From the NCBI RefSeq assembly GCF_900638335.1, contig NZ_LR134508.1, forward strand, positions 248,001 through 312,000: a stretch of DNA of 64,000 nt, written 5' to 3'. Source of the stretch: Campylobacter lari. GTDB taxonomy: Bacteria > Campylobacterota > Campylobacteria > Campylobacterales > Campylobacteraceae. Positions 1 to 9,458 of this stretch are shown in pieces. The first letter of the stretch is position 1, and each line of letters opens with the position of its first letter. A program made the position numbers and the translations under genes. Under the pieces are notes generated by a model. That model did not search any database, had not been told where the DNA came from, and worked only from the letters and a program-made list of their open reading frames with translations.

Positions 1-57
1 GGTAAAAAGCAGTAAAAAAGCTTCAAATTTTCTATGTTTATATATATTTTTATGCAT
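1..57 (-). CDS. 5' end of a divergent protein (truncated by window edge)
   Basis: On the minus strand an ATG at 57-55 opens 19 codons that run without a stop to the window edge. An AAGGA ribosome-binding site lies 7 bases upstream of it on that strand. The visible residues begin MHKNIYKHRK and then turn hydrophobic (EAFLLLFT), as in the start of a membrane protein or a signal sequence. The gene is divergent from the LysR gene at 164, so it is a natural candidate for that regulator's target. In C. jejuni a LysR gene is remembered beside an integral membrane exporter, but 19 residues do not allow identification. Confidence 0.4.
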   Translation of the reverse strand, partial: MHKNIYKHRKFEAFLLLFT

Positions 58-128
58 GAAATTTTCCTTATTTTGTTTTTTGTAATCTTAATGATTTTTT
101 TATGATAAGTAAAATTAATTTTATTTGA

Positions 129-134
129 TATAAT
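129..134 (+). promoter_or_regulatory. Promoter -10 box for the LysR gene
   Basis: TATAAT sits in an AT-rich stretch 30 bases before the ATG at 164. It matches the strong -10 element typical of Campylobacter housekeeping promoters, where the -35 is poorly conserved. A start near 141 would give a short leader. Confidence 0.5.
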
Positions 135-163
135 GATTAAAAATATTTATCAAAAGAGCACTT

Positions 164-1027
164 ATGACTTTTAAACAAATAAAATATTTTCAAGCTTTGT
201 GTGGAAATTTAAATTTAAGAGCTTGTGCTAAAGAATTAAGTATAACTCAATCTGCTTTGTCTTTAGCTATATTTGAACTTGAAAAAAGTTTAAACACCAA
301 GCTTTTTGATAGAAATGCTAAATTTTTAAGCTTAAATGAAAAAGGAAAGGTTTTTTTAAAACAAATCACACCTTTAATTTTAGAATTTGAGCGCATTGAA
401 AAAGCAATGCAAGATGATCAAAGCTATGAAATAAGTATGAAAGTGAGTCAAAATGTAGGTACTTATTTACTAGGATCTTTTTTAGATCAAAAGGCAGAAA
501 ATATCAAGTTAAATTTGTCCTTGGATAATAGCCAAAATATCATCAAAGATATTTTAGATAAAGAAATCGATATAGGTTTGATTGAAGGAATTTGCAAAGA
601 TAAAGATATAAAAAAGATTAAAATTTGTGATGATGAGCTTATTGTGGTGAGTAAGAATGACTTAAAAAAAGAATTTTTCATAGATGAGTTAAAGGATTTT
701 AAATGGTTAAGTCGTGAGCAAGGTTCTGGTGCAAAAGAAGTGTTTTTAAATGCTTTGCCTAAAGATGTAAAGCTTAACTTAGTTTATGAGCTAAACTCAA
801 CTGCTATGATAAAAGAGTTAGTTAAAAAAGGTAATTTTTTAGCAGTTTTACCTAAATTTAGTGTTAAAGAAGAACTTGAAACTAAAAGCTTATTTGAAGT
901 GAGATTAAAAAATTTTAAAATTTCAAGAGAACTTTGCTTGATTTATCATAAAAATAAAGAGCCAAGCATAAAATTTATAAATTTATGTGAGTTTTTAAAA
1001 CTTTGCGTTCAAAAAGATTTAGTTTAG
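164..1027 (+). CDS. LysR-family transcriptional regulator
   Basis: DNA-binding regulator with the LysR layout: an N-terminal winged HTH (residues about 15-60, with [20 protein letters not shown] as the helix-turn-helix) and an effector-binding domain from about residue 90 to the end. The length of 287 residues is normal for the family. It has its own promoter and is divergent from the truncated gene at 57-1. Its 3' end overlaps the end of convergent murD by 9 bases. Effector and targets cannot be read from the sequence; LysR proteins often control the divergent neighbour. Confidence 0.88.
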   Translation: MTFKQIKYFQALCGNLNLRACAKELSITQSALSLAIFELEKSLNTKLFDRNAKFLSLNEKGKVFLKQITPLILEFERIEKAMQDDQSYEISMKVSQNVGTYLLGSFLDQKAENIKLNLSLDNSQNIIKDILDKEIDIGLIEGICKDKDIKKIKICDDELIVVSKNDLKKEFFIDELKDFKWLSREQGSGAKEVFLNALPKDVKLNLVYELNSTAMIKELVKKGNFLAVLPKFSVKEELETKSLFEVRLKNFKISRELCLIYHKNKEPSIKFINLCEFLKLCVQKDLV

Positions 1028-2218
1028 CTCTTGAATACATTTTTTAAAAAGCTCCCCTCTTTCTTCATAAGATTTAAACTGATCTAAGCTCGCGCAAGCA
1101 GGGCTTAGCAGGGCTACTTCATCATTAGTTAGGTTTTGATTGATTTTTTCTACTGCTTTAGGTAAAAACTCACAAAAATGTGCTTTTAAATTAGCATTTT
1201 TAGCATATTCAAGCATTTTATTAGTGCTTTTTCCTATGGCATAAAGCTCTATATTAAGCTCTCTCATAAAAGTAAATAAAGCACTTAAATCCACTCCCTT
1301 ATCATCCCCACCTATGATAAGATGAATTTTTTTATCCTTATAGCGTTTAAGAGCAGCTAAACTAGCATCAAGATTAGTTGCTTTAGTATCATTTACCCAA
1401 AGTCTATTTTTATGATCAAATATTTCTTCAAGCTTGTTTTTTTCTATTTTAAACTCATTTAAAAGCTCATAAGAGCAACGATCTAGTATGATTTTTTCTA
1501 TACTTAAAGCAATAAGCGCATCAAGTAAAAATGGGGTTTTAAAATGAATTTTTTCTAAATCAATTTGCATTTTTTTAGCTAAATCTTGCTCATCTTCATA
1601 GCTTACAACATAAGCATGAGTTGGATAAGCCTCATACTTTTTAGGTAAAATTACCACATCATTTTCATTCATTCTTTCAAGCACGCTAAGCTTTGCTCGC
1701 TCATAATTTTCAAAGCTTTTATGCCAAGAAAGATGATCAGGTGTGATAGGTAAAAGTGCATAAATTTCAGGTTTAGCTACTTTGGTGTAAAAAAGTGAAA
1801 AAGATGAGCTTTCTAAAATCCATAATTTAGCATTAGCATCCATTTGTGCTAAAGGAGTTCCTATATTTGCTCCCATTTGTGCGTTGATGTGTTTTAAAAG
1901 ATGATGTGTCATTTGAGTGGTGGTGGTTTTACCATTTGTTCCACTTATCCAAACACTTTTTGGCATGCCATCATAGAAAAAATCATATTCGCTGCTTAAA
2001 TTTCTTGCTTGCTGTATGAGAAGATGATCACTTGGAAAACCAGGGCTTGGAATTTCTAAGTCACTTTTTAAAGGATCAAATTCACAAGGCGGTAAAAGCG
2101 TATTGTTAAATTCATCTTTACTTATACTTGTAAAATGATCATCATAAATATTGCAATTTCCAAAACGTTGTGCAAAAGCTTTAGTTGTTTTTCCATATCC
2201 AAAAAGTGAAATTTTCAT
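1019..2218 (-). CDS. murD: UDP-N-acetylmuramoylalanine--D-glutamate ligase MurD
   Basis: Cytoplasmic Mur ligase that adds D-glutamate to UDP-MurNAc-L-Ala in peptidoglycan precursor synthesis. The ATP-binding loop GTNGKTTTT lies at residues 93-101, followed by the central domain and the C-terminal [10 protein letters not shown] segment near residue 303. The N-terminal [10 protein letters not shown] region fits the Rossmann-like UDP-binding domain. At 399 residues it is shorter than the E. coli enzyme (about 438), as expected for Campylobacter. It follows mraY with a one-base TAATG overlap, so translation is coupled. Its 3' end overlaps the LysR gene. Confidence 0.95.
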   Translation of the reverse strand: MKISLFGYGKTTKAFAQRFGNCNIYDDHFTSISKDEFNNTLLPPCEFDPLKSDLEIPSPGFPSDHLLIQQARNLSSEYDFFYDGMPKSVWISGTNGKTTTTQMTHHLLKHINAQMGANIGTPLAQMDANAKLWILESSSFSLFYTKVAKPEIYALLPITPDHLSWHKSFENYERAKLSVLERMNENDVVILPKKYEAYPTHAYVVSYEDEQDLAKKMQIDLEKIHFKTPFLLDALIALSIEKIILDRCSYELLNEFKIEKNKLEEIFDHKNRLWVNDTKATNLDASLAALKRYKDKKIHLIIGGDDKGVDLSALFTFMRELNIELYAIGKSTNKMLEYAKNANLKAHFCEFLPKAVEKINQNLTNDEVALLSPACASLDQFKSYEERGELFKKCIQELN

Positions 2219-3276
2219 TATCTTAACTTTATACTAATTAATGCAATAATATTTGCAAGTAAGGCTATCATCCAAAAGCGTACGATGATTTTATTTTCCA
2301 CCCAACCTATTTTTTCAAAATGATGATGAATAGGTGCCATTTTAAATACTCTTTTATTAAAAATTTTAAAACTTCCTACTTGTAAAATCACTGAAATAGT
2401 TTCTAAAACAAATACAAAACCTATCAGTAAAAGTAAAATTTCATTTTTACTTACTATACCAAGATAGCCTAAAAATGCCCCTATGCTTAAACTCCCGCTA
2501 TCCCCCATAAAAACTTGTGCAGGATAGCAGTTATACCACAAAAATCCCATAAGCGCACCAACTAAAGCCGCACTTAATACCACAAGTTCTCCTAGGCCTT
2601 GAATTTTAGGTAAAAATAAATAAGAACTATAAATAGCATTTCCACTTAAATATAAAAAAGCACCAAGGCTTAAAAGAGAAAATATAGAAGGCACAGTTGC
2701 AAGACCATCAAGCCCATCAGTTAAATTCACAGCATTAGAGCTTGATACAATAACTAAAATCCATAAAAACAACATAAACATACCACCATCAAATATAGCA
2801 TGTTTATAAAAAGGTAAATAAAATTCAGTATTTATATCAAATAAATATAGTAATCCAACACAGATAAAAGCAGCACTAAATTGCCCTAAAAGCTTCATTT
2901 TTGGGCTAAGTCCTGCATGATTGTCTTTTTTTAAAATTTTACCTAAATCATCTACTAAACCTATAGTGCAAAATAGTACTAAACATAATAATCCAACAAT
3001 TACAAAACTATTATTTAAATCAGCACTTAAAACACTTGCTATGATAGTAGCAAAGATAAAAACAAGCCCACCCATAGTAGGAGTATGAGATTTAGCTTGG
3101 TGTGATTGTGGAGCGTATTCATAAATAGGTTGATTTGCTTTTTTATTTTGAGCCCATTTGATAAATTTTGGCATTAAATATAAACTCAAAAATAAGGCGA
3201 TAAAAAATGCAAAACCAGCACGCACGCTAATATAAGAAAAAAACATATAATTTGTATATTCTGTAAGATAAAGCAA
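2218..3276 (-). CDS. mraY: Phospho-N-acetylmuramoyl-pentapeptide-transferase MraY
   Basis: Polytopic inner-membrane enzyme that makes lipid I by moving phospho-MurNAc-pentapeptide to undecaprenyl phosphate. Family motifs are present: [27 protein letters not shown] and [10 protein letters not shown]. The frame stays open up to an ATG at 3399, but I chose the TTG at 3276 because an AAGG site lies just before it and the resulting 352 residues match the usual epsilonproteobacterial length. The longer version would run through the 5' end of divergent gpmI. Co-transcribed with murD (one-base overlap). Confidence 0.93.
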   Translation of the reverse strand: MLYLTEYTNYMFFSYISVRAGFAFFIALFLSLYLMPKFIKWAQNKKANQPIYEYAPQSHQAKSHTPTMGGLVFIFATIIASVLSADLNNSFVIVGLLCLVLFCTIGLVDDLGKILKKDNHAGLSPKMKLLGQFSAAFICVGLLYLFDINTEFYLPFYKHAIFDGGMFMLFLWILVIVSSSNAVNLTDGLDGLATVPSIFSLLSLGAFLYLSGNAIYSSYLFLPKIQGLGELVVLSAALVGALMGFLWYNCYPAQVFMGDSGSLSIGAFLGYLGIVSKNEILLLLIGFVFVLETISVILQVGSFKIFNKRVFKMAPIHHHFEKIGWVENKIIVRFWMIALLANIIALISIKLR

Positions 3277-3354
3277 AATTTTAACCTTGTATTTGTTTTT
3301 TAAAAGCATAATTTTAGTAAAATCACATAAATAAATTATAAAAAAGAGTAAAAA

Positions 3355-4833
3355 ATGAGTCAAAAATGTATTTTGATAATCACAGATGGTATAGGACATA
3401 ATACAAATTCAAACTATAATGCTTTTTTTCATGCTAAAAAGCCAACTTATGATAAGCTTTTTGAAAATACCCCTAATGTTTTGATAAAAACAAGCGGTTT
3501 GGCAGTTGGTCTACCTGAAGGTCAAATGGGTAATAGTGAAGTAGGGCATATGTGTATAGGTAGTGGACGCATAATTTATCAAAATTTAGTCAAGATAAAT
3601 AAAGCCATAGAAAATGATACTTTAAAAGATAATAAGGCTTTAAAAGATTTATTACAAAAATGCAAAAGAGTACATATTATAGGGCTTTATAGTGATGGTG
3701 GGGTGCATTCTATGCATACACATTTTAATGCGCTTTTAAAAATTTGTAAGCAAGAAAATAAAGAAGTTTTTACGCATGCAATTAGTGATGGTAGGGATTG
3801 TCCTCCAAATTCGGGTTTAGAATTTATAAAATCTTTACAGGAATTTTGCGAAAAAGAAGGGGTTAATTTTGCTTCTTTATCGGGGAGATTTTATGCTATG
3901 GATAGAGATAAGCGCTATGATAGGGTTAAGTCTTATTATGATGCTTTGTTTGCTAAGGCACCAAAGTGTGATGATTTTGTGCAATTTATACAAAAAAGCT
4001 ATGATGAAAACATCACAGATGAGTTTTTAACCCCAGTTATTAGTCAAAACTTTGATGGGATTAAGGCTGAAGATGGTGTGATTTTTATCAATTTTAGAAA
4101 TGATAGAATGCGTCAATTAGTTGCTTCTTTAACCCAAGAAAGTTTTAATGAATTTCCAAAAGAAGTACTTGTAAAAAATGCCATTACTATGAGTTTGTAT
4201 GATGAGAGTTTTAAACTACCTGTGATGTTTGAAAAAGAAGAATTAAATAATACCTTAGCTTCTGTGATAGCTAATGCAAATTTAAGTCAACTTCACACGG
4301 CTGAAACAGAAAAATACGCTCATGTAACTTTTTTCTTTAACGGAGGAAAAGAAGAATTAGAATGCAATGAAACAAGAGTTTTAATCCCAAGTCCTAAGGT
4401 AAAAACATACGATGAAAAACCTCAAATGAGCGCTAAAGAAGTCGCAGATGAGGTGGTTAAAGGTATAGAAAATGGTATGGATTTTATCGTAGTAAATTTT
4501 GCAAATGGTGATATGGTAGGACATACGGGTGATTTTGAAGCTGCGATTAGTGCGGTTGAATGTGTAGATGAGTGCTTGGGTAGGGTTATTGCCAAAGCAA
4601 GGAAGTATGATTATGCTTTTATTGTTACTTCAGATCATGGAAACTGTGAAGCAATGAGGGATGAAAATGAAAATATACTTACTAATCACACAACTTTTGA
4701 TGTTTTTGCTTTTATAGAAGCTAAAGGAGTAGAAAAGCTTAAAGAAGGGATGGGGCTTAGTAATATAGCTCCAAGCGTGCTTAAAATTTTAAACTTACCT
4801 ATCCCAAAAGAAATGAATGAGGCTTTATTTTAA
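3355..4833 (+). CDS. gpmI: 2,3-bisphosphoglycerate-independent phosphoglycerate mutase
   Basis: Interconverts 3- and 2-phosphoglycerate using two Mn ions. In Campylobacter, which lacks a full glycolysis, it works mainly in gluconeogenesis. The metal-binding Asp of TDGIGH (residue 11), the phosphoserine loop [10 protein letters not shown] (Ser61), the SDGRDCPP and [11 protein letters not shown] segments, and the late metal site TSDHGN are all present. The 492 residues are normal. It is divergent from mraY and is followed after 14 bases by fabG, so the two probably share a transcript. Confidence 0.95.
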   Translation: MSQKCILIITDGIGHNTNSNYNAFFHAKKPTYDKLFENTPNVLIKTSGLAVGLPEGQMGNSEVGHMCIGSGRIIYQNLVKINKAIENDTLKDNKALKDLLQKCKRVHIIGLYSDGGVHSMHTHFNALLKICKQENKEVFTHAISDGRDCPPNSGLEFIKSLQEFCEKEGVNFASLSGRFYAMDRDKRYDRVKSYYDALFAKAPKCDDFVQFIQKSYDENITDEFLTPVISQNFDGIKAEDGVIFINFRNDRMRQLVASLTQESFNEFPKEVLVKNAITMSLYDESFKLPVMFEKEELNNTLASVIANANLSQLHTAETEKYAHVTFFFNGGKEELECNETRVLIPSPKVKTYDEKPQMSAKEVADEVVKGIENGMDFIVVNFANGDMVGHTGDFEAAISAVECVDECLGRVIAKARKYDYAFIVTSDHGNCEAMRDENENILTNHTTFDVFAFIEAKGVEKLKEGMGLSNIAPSVLKILNLPIPKEMNEALF

Positions 4834-4847
4834 TTTAAAGGAGAACA

Positions 4848-5591
4848 ATGAAATTTAGTGGAAAAAATGTTTTAATAACAGGTGCAAGTAAAGGTATAGG
4901 TGCAGCAATAGCTAAAGAATTGGCAAGTTGCGGTTTAAAAGTTTGGATTAATTATAGAAGTAAGCCTGAGCTTGCTGATGCGCTAAAAGAAGAGATAGAA
5001 AAAAATGGTGGCACTGCGGCTGTGATTAAATTTGATGCAAGTGTTGAAGAAGAGTTTATCGGTGCTATTGCAACTATAGTAGAAAGTGATGGTGAGCTTA
5101 GTTATTTAGTTAATAATGCAGGTATTACAAATGATAAATTGGCACTTAGAATGAGTATGGATGATTTTTCTTCGGTGATTAATGCTAATTTAAATTCAAG
5201 CTTTTTAGGTTGTAGAGAAGCATTAAAAACTATGAGTAAAAAGCGTTTTGGTGCGGTTGTAAATATCGCTTCTATAGTTGGAGAAATGGGAAATGCGGGC
5301 CAAACTAATTATAGTGCTAGTAAAGGTGGCATGATAGCATTGACAAAGTCTTTTGCTAAAGAAGGTGCAGCAAGAAATATAAGATATAACTGCATTACCC
5401 CAGGTTTTATAAAAAGTGATATGACTGAAGTTTTAAGTGATGAAATAAAACAAAATTATATTAATAATATCCCTTTAAAACGCTTTGCAGATGCAAGTGA
5501 AGTAGCCCAAGCTGTAGCGTTTTTATTAAGTGACCATTCTTCTTATATCACAGGAGAAATTTTAAAAGTCAATGGTGGACTTTATATGTAA
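4848..5591 (+). CDS. fabG: 3-oxoacyl-[acyl-carrier-protein] reductase FabG
   Basis: NADPH-dependent short-chain dehydrogenase of type II fatty acid synthesis that reduces beta-ketoacyl-ACP. The nucleotide loop TGASKGIG is at residues 11-18, the NNAG motif at 89-92, and the Ser142/Tyr155/Lys159 triad follows (ASIVGEMGN and NYSASKGG). An AAGGAG site precedes the ATG. It ends at a palindromic terminator shared with convergent acpS. The proximity of acpS, the ACP-activating enzyme, is functionally coherent. Confidence 0.94.
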   Translation: MKFSGKNVLITGASKGIGAAIAKELASCGLKVWINYRSKPELADALKEEIEKNGGTAAVIKFDASVEEEFIGAIATIVESDGELSYLVNNAGITNDKLALRMSMDDFSSVINANLNSSFLGCREALKTMSKKRFGAVVNIASIVGEMGNAGQTNYSASKGGMIALTKSFAKEGAARNIRYNCITPGFIKSDMTEVLSDEIKQNYINNIPLKRFADASEVAQAVAFLLSDHSSYITGEILKVNGGLYM

Positions 5592-5610
5592 GCAAGGTTT
5601 TAACCTTGCT
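5591..5610. terminator. Bidirectional hairpin between fabG and acpS
   Basis: A 9-bp perfect inverted repeat (AGCAAGGTT and AACCTTGCT around TT) spans the fabG stop and the acpS stop. It can serve as a terminator for both converging genes. No long T tract follows. Confidence 0.6.
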
Positions 5611-5956
5611 TAGTTTCTATAGCCACTACTGCTATAGCAAAACCCCCATCATGTGCTACGCTTACACTTGCTGATTTAATTTTAAATTCTTGTATAACTT
5701 TTTGAGAAAAACTAATATATGGAGCATTTTTATCATCTTTAGAGATGATGATGTCAAAAAAAGAACACTCTTTAGAAATTCCAACTCCCAAAGCCTTGGA
5801 AGCAGCTTCTTTAATAGCCCAAAATCCTGCTAGAGTATTGGTATTTTTTATATAACTTTGCTCTTTTTTGGATAAAAATTTATCCAAAAAAAGCGTTTTG
5901 TGTCTTTTATAAATTTTTTCTATGCGAGAGCATACGACTATGTCACAGCCTATCAT
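5600..5956 (-). CDS. acpS: Holo-[acyl-carrier-protein] synthase AcpS
   Basis: Transfers 4'-phosphopantetheine from CoA to the serine of apo-ACP (target: the acpP product at 21913). The metal-binding Asp5 of GCDIV and the [13 protein letters not shown] motif with Glu50 mark the AcpS family. The length of 118 residues is typical. Its ATG overlaps the fliL stop by one base (TAATG), so the two genes are translationally coupled, an arrangement remembered from C. jejuni. Confidence 0.93.
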   Translation of the reverse strand: MIGCDIVVCSRIEKIYKRHKTLFLDKFLSKKEQSYIKNTNTLAGFWAIKEAASKALGVGISKECSFFDIIISKDDKNAPYISFSQKVIQEFKIKSASVSVAHDGGFAIAVVAIETKQG

Positions 5957-6501
5957 TAAGATACTACAAAGTCGGTAAAATAAATATTTTTGATAAAACC
6001 ATCGGTTAAAACTTCATTAATCTTACCCGTTAATTCATCTTTTAATCTTTCTTTGCCTTTTGTAGTGCTTACCTCTTCAAAGGTTTTTGAAGTTAAAGTT
6101 CTAATGATAATATCTCTAATAATAGCAACTTTTTTATCAAGCTCAGGAGTTAGAGTTTCAACATTTTGTTCAAGTTGAATGGTGCATTTTACATATCTTG
6201 ATCCGCCATCACTTAATAAATTTAGCGTAAAAGGTGCTAAAGGATACATCACACCAATATTTGCATAATCACTCCCTCTGGCTGCTACTGCATTTGTTTT
6301 TTTAGGAGTTTGTGCTGCTTGAGCACTTTCTTCAGCTTGTGGAGCAGGATTTTCTTCAGAACTACCGCTAAACATTAAATAGGCAATTGCCCCTACAATC
6401 ACAAGTAAAAATACAAATAAAAATACAACGATAATAATTACTAAAGTATTGCCACCTTTTTTCTTTGATTCGGTTTGTTCGTCCATTATATCTTCAGCCA
6501 T
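5956..6501 (-). CDS. fliL: Flagellar basal body-associated protein FliL
   Basis: Inner-membrane protein that surrounds the stator units of the flagellar motor and supports torque. A short charged N-terminus is followed by one strong transmembrane helix (about residues 19-47), an Ala/Glu/Pro-rich linker and a periplasmic C-terminal domain from about residue 85 with [20 protein letters not shown], typical of FliL. An AAGGA site precedes the ATG. It is transcribed with acpS. The other flagellar genes are not in this window. Confidence 0.9.
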   Translation of the reverse strand: MAEDIMDEQTESKKKGGNTLVIIIVVFLFVFLLVIVGAIAYLMFSGSSEENPAPQAEESAQAAQTPKKTNAVAARGSDYANIGVMYPLAPFTLNLLSDGGSRYVKCTIQLEQNVETLTPELDKKVAIIRDIIIRTLTSKTFEEVSTTKGKERLKDELTGKINEVLTDGFIKNIYFTDFVVS

Positions 6502-6567
6502 ATTTTTCCTTAATTATTAAATTTAAAGTGTTATTGTATCAAAAATTATATTTTTTTAAAATTATGA

Positions 6568-7206
6568 TTATTTAATCTTTTGTAAATGCCTGTAAACACT
6601 AGGCTCGGAAATACTTAAAAGCTCGGCAACTTTAGGAATAACACCTTTTACATTAAATACGCCCTTTTCATATAAACTAGCTATCATTTTTTGCTTTTCT
6701 TTTGGTTTTAAACTTTTATTCTTAAAACTTTCAATATCCATACCTGAAATATTTTCGATAATTTCTTCTAGGTCAAGTTTTATGTATTCTTTATTTTCTT
6801 GTTCAGGGTTTTCATAAGAATTATCATAAATATTTCCAAGATTTAAAATTTCATCAGAAATTTTTTTATATGCTGAGGTGTCATGGTTAATACAAAGCAT
6901 ACCTTCAAGTTTTTCATCTTTTTTGATAAAAAAAGTAGAGCCTGACATTGCTTGCGAGCTTTTGGCTGAAGTTTTATAGTGTGTTATATAATCTCGTTCT
7001 AAATAGATTTTGTTTTTAATCATTTCAATGGCAAATCCAGTTAGAGGTGAATTTATAGTTCTTTTGCTAATATGGTTATTAGCAATTTCTGCTATATTGG
7101 CTCCATCTTCACTTACATCATGTAAGACTATTTCATAATTTCTTCCCAAAGCATCTGCGAGAAATTTTACCAATTTAATATAATAAGTTCTTGTCTCTTT
7201 GTCCAT
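6568..7206 (-). CDS. YheO-type PAS / HTH transcriptional regulator (Cj1387c/CfiR-like)
   Basis: The 212 residues have an N-terminal YheO-like PAS domain (about 1-120) and a C-terminal DauR-type helix-turn-helix (about 165-212; VAELLSISEPSVYRHLQK). Position beside katA matches C. jejuni Cj1387c, remembered as CfiR, a regulator linked to flagella-mediated autoagglutination. A paralogue lies at 12195-12869, and both share the RTINSPLT and HTH signatures. It is divergent from katA across a 242-base region with several operator-like repeats. The ligand is unknown. Other DauR-like proteins respond to amino acids or related metabolites. Confidence 0.85.
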   Translation of the reverse strand: MDKETRTYYIKLVKFLADALGRNYEIVLHDVSEDGANIAEIANNHISKRTINSPLTGFAIEMIKNKIYLERDYITHYKTSAKSSQAMSGSTFFIKKDEKLEGMLCINHDTSAYKKISDEILNLGNIYDNSYENPEQENKEYIKLDLEEIIENISGMDIESFKNKSLKPKEKQKMIASLYEKGVFNVKGVIPKVAELLSISEPSVYRHLQKIK

Positions 7207-7361
7207 AGGATATTCCTTTTTTTTGTTAATTTTGTAGTAAAAATATTTAAAACAAGAATTTTTATTCTTATTTTTTTAACAATTTTAATACAAAATAAAA
7301 ATAATTTTGCTTAAAAAAAGATTATATATAAAAAATAATAAAAATATAGCTATTTTTAAAT

Positions 7362-7380
7362 AATGATAATTTTTATCGTT
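7362..7380. promoter_or_regulatory. Fur-like operator upstream of katA
   Basis: AATGATAAT followed by TTTTATCGTT forms a near-perfect 8+8 inverted repeat (AAYGATAA, 3-base centre, TTATCRTT) resembling the Fur box. It lies just upstream of where the katA -35 would be. Iron and peroxide control of katA is well known in Campylobacter; which protein binds here is inference. Confidence 0.5.
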
Positions 7381-7405
7381 TTATTTTATTTTAATAATAT
7401 ATGAA

Positions 7406-7411
7406 TATAAT
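7406..7411 (+). promoter_or_regulatory. katA promoter -10 box
   Basis: TATAAT 41 bases before the katA ATG. The expected transcription start near 7418 falls inside the inverted repeat at 7417-7437, the right geometry for repression. Confidence 0.5.
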
Positions 7412-7416
7412 TTATC

Positions 7417-7437
7417 AAATAATAAAAATTATTATTT
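7417..7437. promoter_or_regulatory. Perfect inverted repeat at katA start site (PerR-type operator candidate)
   Basis: Two 9-base arms, AAATAATAA and TTATTATTT, flank AAA. The repeat covers the predicted transcription start and ends just before the AAGGAG site. PerR boxes are AT-rich palindromes of this kind and PerR represses katA in Campylobacter. The low sequence complexity means chance cannot be excluded. Confidence 0.45.
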
Positions 7438-7451
7438 AAAAAGGAGAAATG

Positions 7452-8876
7452 ATGAAAAAACTAACAAATGATTTTGGAAATATCATAGCTGATAATCAAA
7501 ATTCGCTAAGCGCAGGTGTTAAGGGTCCACTTTTAATGCAAGATTATATTTTGCTTGAAAAACTTGCTCATCAAAATAGAGAAAGAATTCCAGAAAGAAC
7601 AGTACATGCAAAAGGGAGTGGTGCTTATGGAGAACTTAGAATTACTAAAGATATTTCTCAATACACTAAAGCAAAAGTTTTACAGCTTGGAGAAAATACA
7701 CCTTTATTTATAAGATTTTCAACTGTTGCAGGTGAAGCAGGTGCAGCTGATGCAGAAAGAGATGTAAGGGGTTTTGCTATTAAATTTTATACTAAAGAAG
7801 GAAATTGGGATTTAGTAGGTAATAATACTCCGACGTTTTTTATAAGAGATGCATATAAATTCCCTGATTTTATCCATACTCAAAAAAGAGATCCAAGAAC
7901 TCATTTAAGAAGTAATAATGCTGCATGGGATTTTTGGAGCCTTTGTCCTGAAAGCTTACACCAAGTTACTATTTTAATGAGCGATAGAGGAATTCCTGCA
8001 AGTTATCGTCATATGCATGGTTTTGGAAGTCACACTTATAGTTTGATTAATGATAAAAATGAAAGATTTTGGGTGAAATTTCATTTTAAAACCAAGCAAG
8101 GTATTAAAAATTTAACCAACGAAGAAGCGGCAAATTTAATAGCAAATGATAGAGAAAGTCATCAAAGAGATTTATATGAAGCTATTGAAAAAGGAGATTT
8201 TCCAAAATGGACTTTCCAAATTCAAGTTTTAAAAGAAGATGAAGCAGAAAAACTAGGTTTTAATCCTTTTGATTTAACTAAAGTTTGGCCACATAGCATT
8301 GTGCCTTTAATTGATGTAGGTGAATTAGTGCTTAATAAAAATGTACAAAATTACTTTAACGAAGTAGAACAAGCTGCATTTAGCCCAAGCAATATCGTTC
8401 CTGGTATTGGTTTTAGTCCTGATAAAATGTTGCAAGCTAGAATCTTTTCTTATCCTGATGCGCACAGATACCGCATAGGAACAAATTATCATTTATTGCC
8501 AGTTAATCGTGCAAAAAGTGAAGTAAATACTTATAATGTAGCAGGAGCTATGAATTTTGACACTTATAAAAATGGTCTAGCTTATTATGAGCCAAATAGT
8601 TATGATGATAGCCCAAAAGAAGATAAAAGTTATCTTGAGCCTGACTTAGCACTTGAAGGTAGCGTGCAAAGATATGCTCCACTTGATGATGATTTTTACA
8701 CCCAACCAAGAGCTTTATTTAATATAATGAATCAAGATCAAAAAGAGCAATTATTTAAAAACATAGCAGCTTCTATGAGTGGGGTTGATGAAAAAATTAT
8801 ACAAAGATCATTAAGTCATTTTGAAAAAATTTCAAGTGAATATGCAAATGGTGTTAAAAAAGCTTTGAAAATGTAA
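7452..8876 (+). CDS. katA: Catalase KatA (haem monofunctional)
   Basis: Breaks hydrogen peroxide into water and oxygen in the cytoplasm. The distal His52 ([10 protein letters not shown]), the distal Asn in GNNTPTFF and the proximal-haem Tyr motif [12 protein letters not shown] are all visible, and the 474 residues fit the small-subunit clade. Two adjacent ATGs exist (7449 and 7452). AAGGAG is only 2 bases from the first but 5 from the second, so 7452 is preferred. The next gene encodes the ankyrin partner thought to deliver haem. Expression is probably controlled by the operator-like repeats upstream. Confidence 0.96.
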   Translation: MKKLTNDFGNIIADNQNSLSAGVKGPLLMQDYILLEKLAHQNRERIPERTVHAKGSGAYGELRITKDISQYTKAKVLQLGENTPLFIRFSTVAGEAGAADAERDVRGFAIKFYTKEGNWDLVGNNTPTFFIRDAYKFPDFIHTQKRDPRTHLRSNNAAWDFWSLCPESLHQVTILMSDRGIPASYRHMHGFGSHTYSLINDKNERFWVKFHFKTKQGIKNLTNEEAANLIANDRESHQRDLYEAIEKGDFPKWTFQIQVLKEDEAEKLGFNPFDLTKVWPHSIVPLIDVGELVLNKNVQNYFNEVEQAAFSPSNIVPGIGFSPDKMLQARIFSYPDAHRYRIGTNYHLLPVNRAKSEVNTYNVAGAMNFDTYKNGLAYYEPNSYDDSPKEDKSYLEPDLALEGSVQRYAPLDDDFYTQPRALFNIMNQDQKEQLFKNIAASMSGVDEKIIQRSLSHFEKISSEYANGVKKALKM

Positions 8877-8883
8877 TTTTTAC

Positions 8884-8904
8884 TTGCCACTTTAAAAGTG
8901 GCAA
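8884..8904 (+). terminator. Hairpin after katA
   Basis: Inverted repeat TTGCCACTT / AAGTGGCAA with a 3-base loop, 8 bases after the katA stop and 24 before the next gene. Without a T tract it may act as a partial terminator or as mRNA 3'-end protection between katA and the ankyrin gene. Confidence 0.5.
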
Positions 8905-8927
8905 ACTAAAGATTATAAAGGAAAAAT

Positions 8928-9398
8928 ATGTTTAGCAACGAAGAAGAAAAAAGAATTCAAGAGCTTTGCACTATGGCTTTTGATTACGCAAGAAAAAATG
9001 ATTTACAAAATTTAAAGATTATGATAGAAGCGGGTTTGAGTGTAAATTTAAAAAATCATAAAGGCGATAGTCTTTTAATGCTCGCGAGTTATCATAATGC
9101 TTATGAGTGTGCTAAGTTTTTACTAGAAAATAATGCTAGAGTAGATGAGAAAAATGATAGAGGACAAACTCCATTAGCAGGGGTGTGTTTTAAAGGGTAT
9201 TTGCCTATGTGTAAGCTTTTGGTAGAATATGGAGCAAATATTGATGAAAACAATGGTCTTGGTATGACACCTTTTACTTTTGCACTAATGTTTGGGCATA
9301 GAGATATAGTAGAGTTTTTAACAAAACATTCTAAAAAAAGTTTTCTTAAAAAAATAGCTTTTGGTGTGTTAAAAATTTTTAAAAGAAAGAAAAGTTAA
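8928..9398 (+). CDS. Ankyrin-repeat protein, catalase haem partner (Cj1386-like)
   Basis: A 156-residue protein with about three ankyrin repeats (residues 43-75, 76-108 and 109-137, with the phrases GDSLLMLASYHN, GQTPLAGVCFKG and GMTPFTFALMFG). A basic C-terminal tail ends KKIAFGVLKIFKRKKS. No signal peptide is seen, so it is cytoplasmic. In C. jejuni the equivalent gene downstream of katA is remembered as a haemin-binding protein that passes haem to KatA. That role is inferred here from position and domain. An AAGGA site precedes the ATG. Confidence 0.85.
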   Translation: MFSNEEEKRIQELCTMAFDYARKNDLQNLKIMIEAGLSVNLKNHKGDSLLMLASYHNAYECAKFLLENNARVDEKNDRGQTPLAGVCFKGYLPMCKLLVEYGANIDENNGLGMTPFTFALMFGHRDIVEFLTKHSKKSFLKKIAFGVLKIFKRKKS

Positions 9399-9458
9399 AC
9401 TCTTTGAAAAAATAAAAATTATAAAATTATCCTTTTATTTGTAAATAGAAGGATAAAT

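Noticed and set aside
3277-3399. Upstream extension of mraY to an ATG at 3399
   Set aside because: It would overlap the 5' end of divergent gpmI and add about 40 residues unknown in the family; the TTG at 3276 has an AAGG site and gives the normal length.
7254-7269. AAGAAT-TTTT-ATTCTT inverted repeat between the 6568 regulator and katA
   Set aside because: Short arms in very AT-rich DNA; may be an operator, but chance is too likely to list it as a feature.
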